Of a DNA stretch of 8,582 nt, positions 6,406 through 8,582 are shown piece after piece (positions within the stretch are counted from its first letter, which is position 1; every line of letters begins with the position of its first letter). The DNA comes from Bacteroidota bacterium (GTDB taxonomy: Bacteria; Bacteroidota; Bacteroidia; Bacteroidales; B18-G4), in assembly GCA_030635045.1 (NCBI GenBank), contig DAOVZP010000045.1:1-8582 (forward strand), in the 5' to 3' direction. A program made the translations under genes and the position numbers. The notes beneath the pieces are model-generated. The model had not been told where the DNA came from. It was given only the letters and a program-made list of their open reading frames with translations, and made no database searches.

Positions 6406-8582
6406 TTATCTGCTGAGCAGTATCTTTTTCACAATGGCTCCATGCTCGTGCATTACTTTAACAAAGTACATGCCCTGCGGGTAGCCGGTCATGTTGATCC
6501 TGCCTGTGAATCCTTGTCCGGCGTCGATATCTGTTTCATGATATACCAGAGTACCACTGATGTCGTAGATCCTCACTTCGGCAATTCCAAGGTCATCACC
6601 TTTGAGTTGGATGGTGAATTCACCTTTATTCGGATTGGGGAAGATGGCGAGGTTTTGTTCTTCGGTGTATTCCTCCACAGACGTGAAATTATCAACCACT
6701 ACTTCAAAACCTTCTGAGAATACTCCATCACCACAGGTATTCATGGCACGTACCGATATCGTTGCTGTCCCCAGGAAAGATTGATTCCATGTGATAGTAC
6801 CGATTGGGCCAATACCATCGATGTTACCGGCTTCGGTGGGGTCAACAGCCCATTCATAATAATCGGCAAATTCAACCGGTTCAGTTGTGTAGTCTGAAGT
6901 TGTTGTATAATACAGATTAACAAAGTCGGGCCCGATTGGTTGTTCAGCCATACCAGGTTCCGTGCGGAAACCCAGGGTCATGTTATCATAAGCAGTTTGT
7001 AAGTCTATATCTGTAGCTTCCAGGCTTAGTGTCACCGAGCCACTGTTCAGGTCGTCTGTGCTTGGAGTGTAGATGGGATCCAGTATAGTTGCATCATCAA
7101 ATGCCCCTGTTCCTGAGGTGCTCCAGAGTACAGTTTCATAAGCGGTAGCCTGTCCGTCGCACTGGAAGTCTTCGCCTTCACAGATCATTGCATCAAAGCC
7201 GGCGAAGGCTGTAAGGGTCATCAATGGAGGGAATTCAATGAAATCGATCCATGCACAATCGTCTCCTGACGAAATAACTGCATTTTTCTCGTAAATCCAC
7301 TTGAAGGTGTGTACTCCTTCGCCAACGTAATATTTGGCGAGTATCCATCCGTTGCCAATACCCGACCATTCATCTTTCAGGCTGTTGTCGACATAGAATT
7401 TTAGTTTATCAGAAATTTCTGAAGAAGTTTTCAGGTAGAAAAATATTGTATCTGCGATCATCACCTCTGTACTGAGGTAAAGCTGTGAAGTCTGATTATC
7501 ACTAATATTTCCGCTTTTTGCATGGTAATCACCTTCAAAGGGGTAAATCGCGGATGTAGTCCAGTTATGATCCCCTCCCTGTTGCCATTCGAAAGAATCG
7601 AAACTGTTTGTTTCCCAGTCTTCAACGATGATTCCGATCTTTTCTGAAAAGTCCAGGGTTTCGCTAAAAGGAACAGATGCGAGTTCATAACTGAAATCGG
7701 CATAAAATATACCATCCGGAGCATTGGGATCGACTTCAATTTCGAATTCGGCCCACTGGTAACCGAGGAGCCCAAGAGTCCCAAGTGAATCATAATCATT
7801 AAGGAATGTAAGGTATGGACTGCCGGATACAAGTGTGGCAACAGTATTTTCTGCCGGGCAATGCCCCAGGTTATTATTTTTAACCTTTACAGTCACTGTT
7901 TCACCCGGATCAAGTCTGCCATTGTCATTTCCACCGGCTGCATCATCAATCATCACTTCAACTATATTAATGATCGGTGATCCCAGCAACAGTTCGAATT
8001 CAGCAAACCATTGACCATCGGTATCATCCATTATCTCCATTTCTACAAGTGCAATATGTCCATCCGGTACATCATCAGCTACCTGTATTGAAAAAGCACT
8101 GTCGGCTGTTACAGTAGCATTGCCGGGAATATCACCCCAGATACCTTCATCGCCGATGATGGTGATATATTCATCGGTTGTTGAAATCGTAGCGGTAGCA
8201 TTTTGCGCTGTTTCAATACCTATGTTTTCAAGGCTTACATCCAGGCAAACAAATTCCATAAAATCGGCCTGGCCATTGTTATTGCCTGCCTTGTCATCAA
8301 CTACGACATGATCAAGCATCAAATATGAACCTTCCTGTGGAATGATTGGGATCTCAGTGATATAAGGAACATAGTTGTGTGAAGAAACTACAATGGTAGC
8401 TGTTCCGGGATCTTGCACCGGCCCGCCGAAGTCAATGATAACTTCTCCCGAAGCATCTGTGAAACCTATGGCATATAGCGACAGATCTTCATTAGTAATA
8501 CAGACTCTGGCTCCTTCTACAGGACTGCCACCGCTTTCAACATTTACCGTGAATTCGGTAAAACCTATAAATAAAGTAGGCA
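6406..8582 (-). CDS. C-terminal part of a gingipain-like C25 peptidase with T9SS tail (gene C), 5' end outside the window
   Basis: The frame is open from the right edge to TAA at 6406-6408, giving 724 visible residues. The GTG at 8418 is an internal codon, since coding continues upstream of it to the edge. In order: an Ig-like domain typical of C25 proteins (8582 to about 8335, with GGSPVEGARVCI and SSHNYVPYITEI), two CARDB-like domains (about 8320-7985 and 7965-7640), a jelly-roll adhesin-like domain (about 7625-7217, starting VEDWETNSF), two PKD-like domains (about 7216-6990 and 6940-6690), and a T9SS type A sorting domain (6654-6406, with IFPNPNKGEFTI and GMYFVKVM, ending KKILLSR). The layout matches gene B from its residue 592 to its end, so the missing part very likely holds a signal peptide, propeptide and C25 catalytic domain of about 590 residues. 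The peptidase assignment rests on that homology, because no catalytic residue is visible. A strong terminator follows directly. Confidence 0.9.
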   Translation of the reverse strand, partial: PTLFIGFTEFTVNVESGGSPVEGARVCITNEDLSLYAIGFTDASGEVIIDFGGPVQDPGTATIVVSSHNYVPYITEIPIIPQEGSYLMLDHVVVDDKAGNNNGQADFMEFVCLDVSLENIGIETAQNATATISTTDEYITIIGDEGIWGDIPGNATVTADSAFSIQVADDVPDGHIALVEMEIMDDTDGQWFAEFELLLGSPIINIVEVMIDDAAGGNDNGRLDPGETVTVKVKNNNLGHCPAENTVATLVSGSPYLTFLNDYDSLGTLGLLGYQWAEFEIEVDPNAPDGIFYADFSYELASVPFSETLDFSEKIGIIVEDWETNSFDSFEWQQGGDHNWTTSAIYPFEGDYHAKSGNISDNQTSQLYLSTEVMIADTIFFYLKTSSEISDKLKFYVDNSLKDEWSGIGNGWILAKYYVGEGVHTFKWIYEKNAVISSGDDCAWIDFIEFPPLMTLTAFAGFDAMICEGEDFQCDGQATAYETVLWSTSGTGAFDDATILDPIYTPSTDDLNSGSVTLSLEATDIDLQTAYDNMTLGFRTEPGMAEQPIGPDFVNLYYTTTSDYTTEPVEFADYYEWAVDPTEAGNIDGIGPIGTITWNQSFLGTATISVRAMNTCGDGVFSEGFEVVVDNFTSVEEYTEEQNLAIFPNPNKGEFTIQLKGDDLGIAEVRIYDISGTLVYHETDIDAGQGFTGRINMTGYPQGMYFVKVMHEHGAIVKKILLSR

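Noticed and set aside
8416..8418. GTG at 8418 as the start of gene C
   Set aside because: The same frame stays open to the window edge and encodes a conserved Ig-like domain upstream of it, so this is an internal valine.

Overview
The window holds three large genes, all read on the minus strand, and each encodes a secreted multidomain cysteine peptidase of the gingipain family (MEROPS C25). Two of them end in a type IX secretion system (T9SS) C-terminal sorting domain; the third runs off the window before its C-terminus. C25 plus T9SS tails, together with a TAnnTTTG-type promoter, point firmly to Bacteroidota. An environmental or anaerobic Bacteroidales-like genome is plausible, but the sequence does not settle the lineage.

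Layout in transcription order (right to left). From 8582 to 6406 is the 3' two thirds of gene C; its propeptide and catalytic domain lie beyond the right edge. It stops just before a strong intrinsic terminator (6354-6387). The spacer 6050-6353 carries the promoter of gene B. Gene B (6049-2123, 1308 aa) is complete: signal peptide, gingipain-type propeptide, C25 catalytic domain with His444/Cys477, an Ig-like domain, two CARDB-like domains with Asp/Asn/Gly-rich loops, a jelly-roll adhesin-like domain, two PKD-like domains and a T9SS tail. A 164-bp spacer consisting mostly of a nested palindromic, MITE-like repeat (about 1988-2114) separates it from gene A. Gene A (1958 to the left edge, 652 codons visible) has a signal peptide, propeptide, complete C25 catalytic domain (His445/Cys478) and the start of an Ig-like domain.

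Genes B and C are tandem paralogs: downstream of the catalytic domain they match domain for domain, with nearly equal lengths (717 versus 724 residues) and about 66% identity in the stretch counted by hand. Gene A is a more diverged member. Together they look like a locally expanded set of exported peptidases that would cross the inner membrane by Sec and the outer membrane by T9SS, to work at the surface or outside the cell on protein. No completely new system is evident. The points most worth a second look are the tandem expansion, the nested palindrome in the leader of gene A, and the variation between the paralogs.
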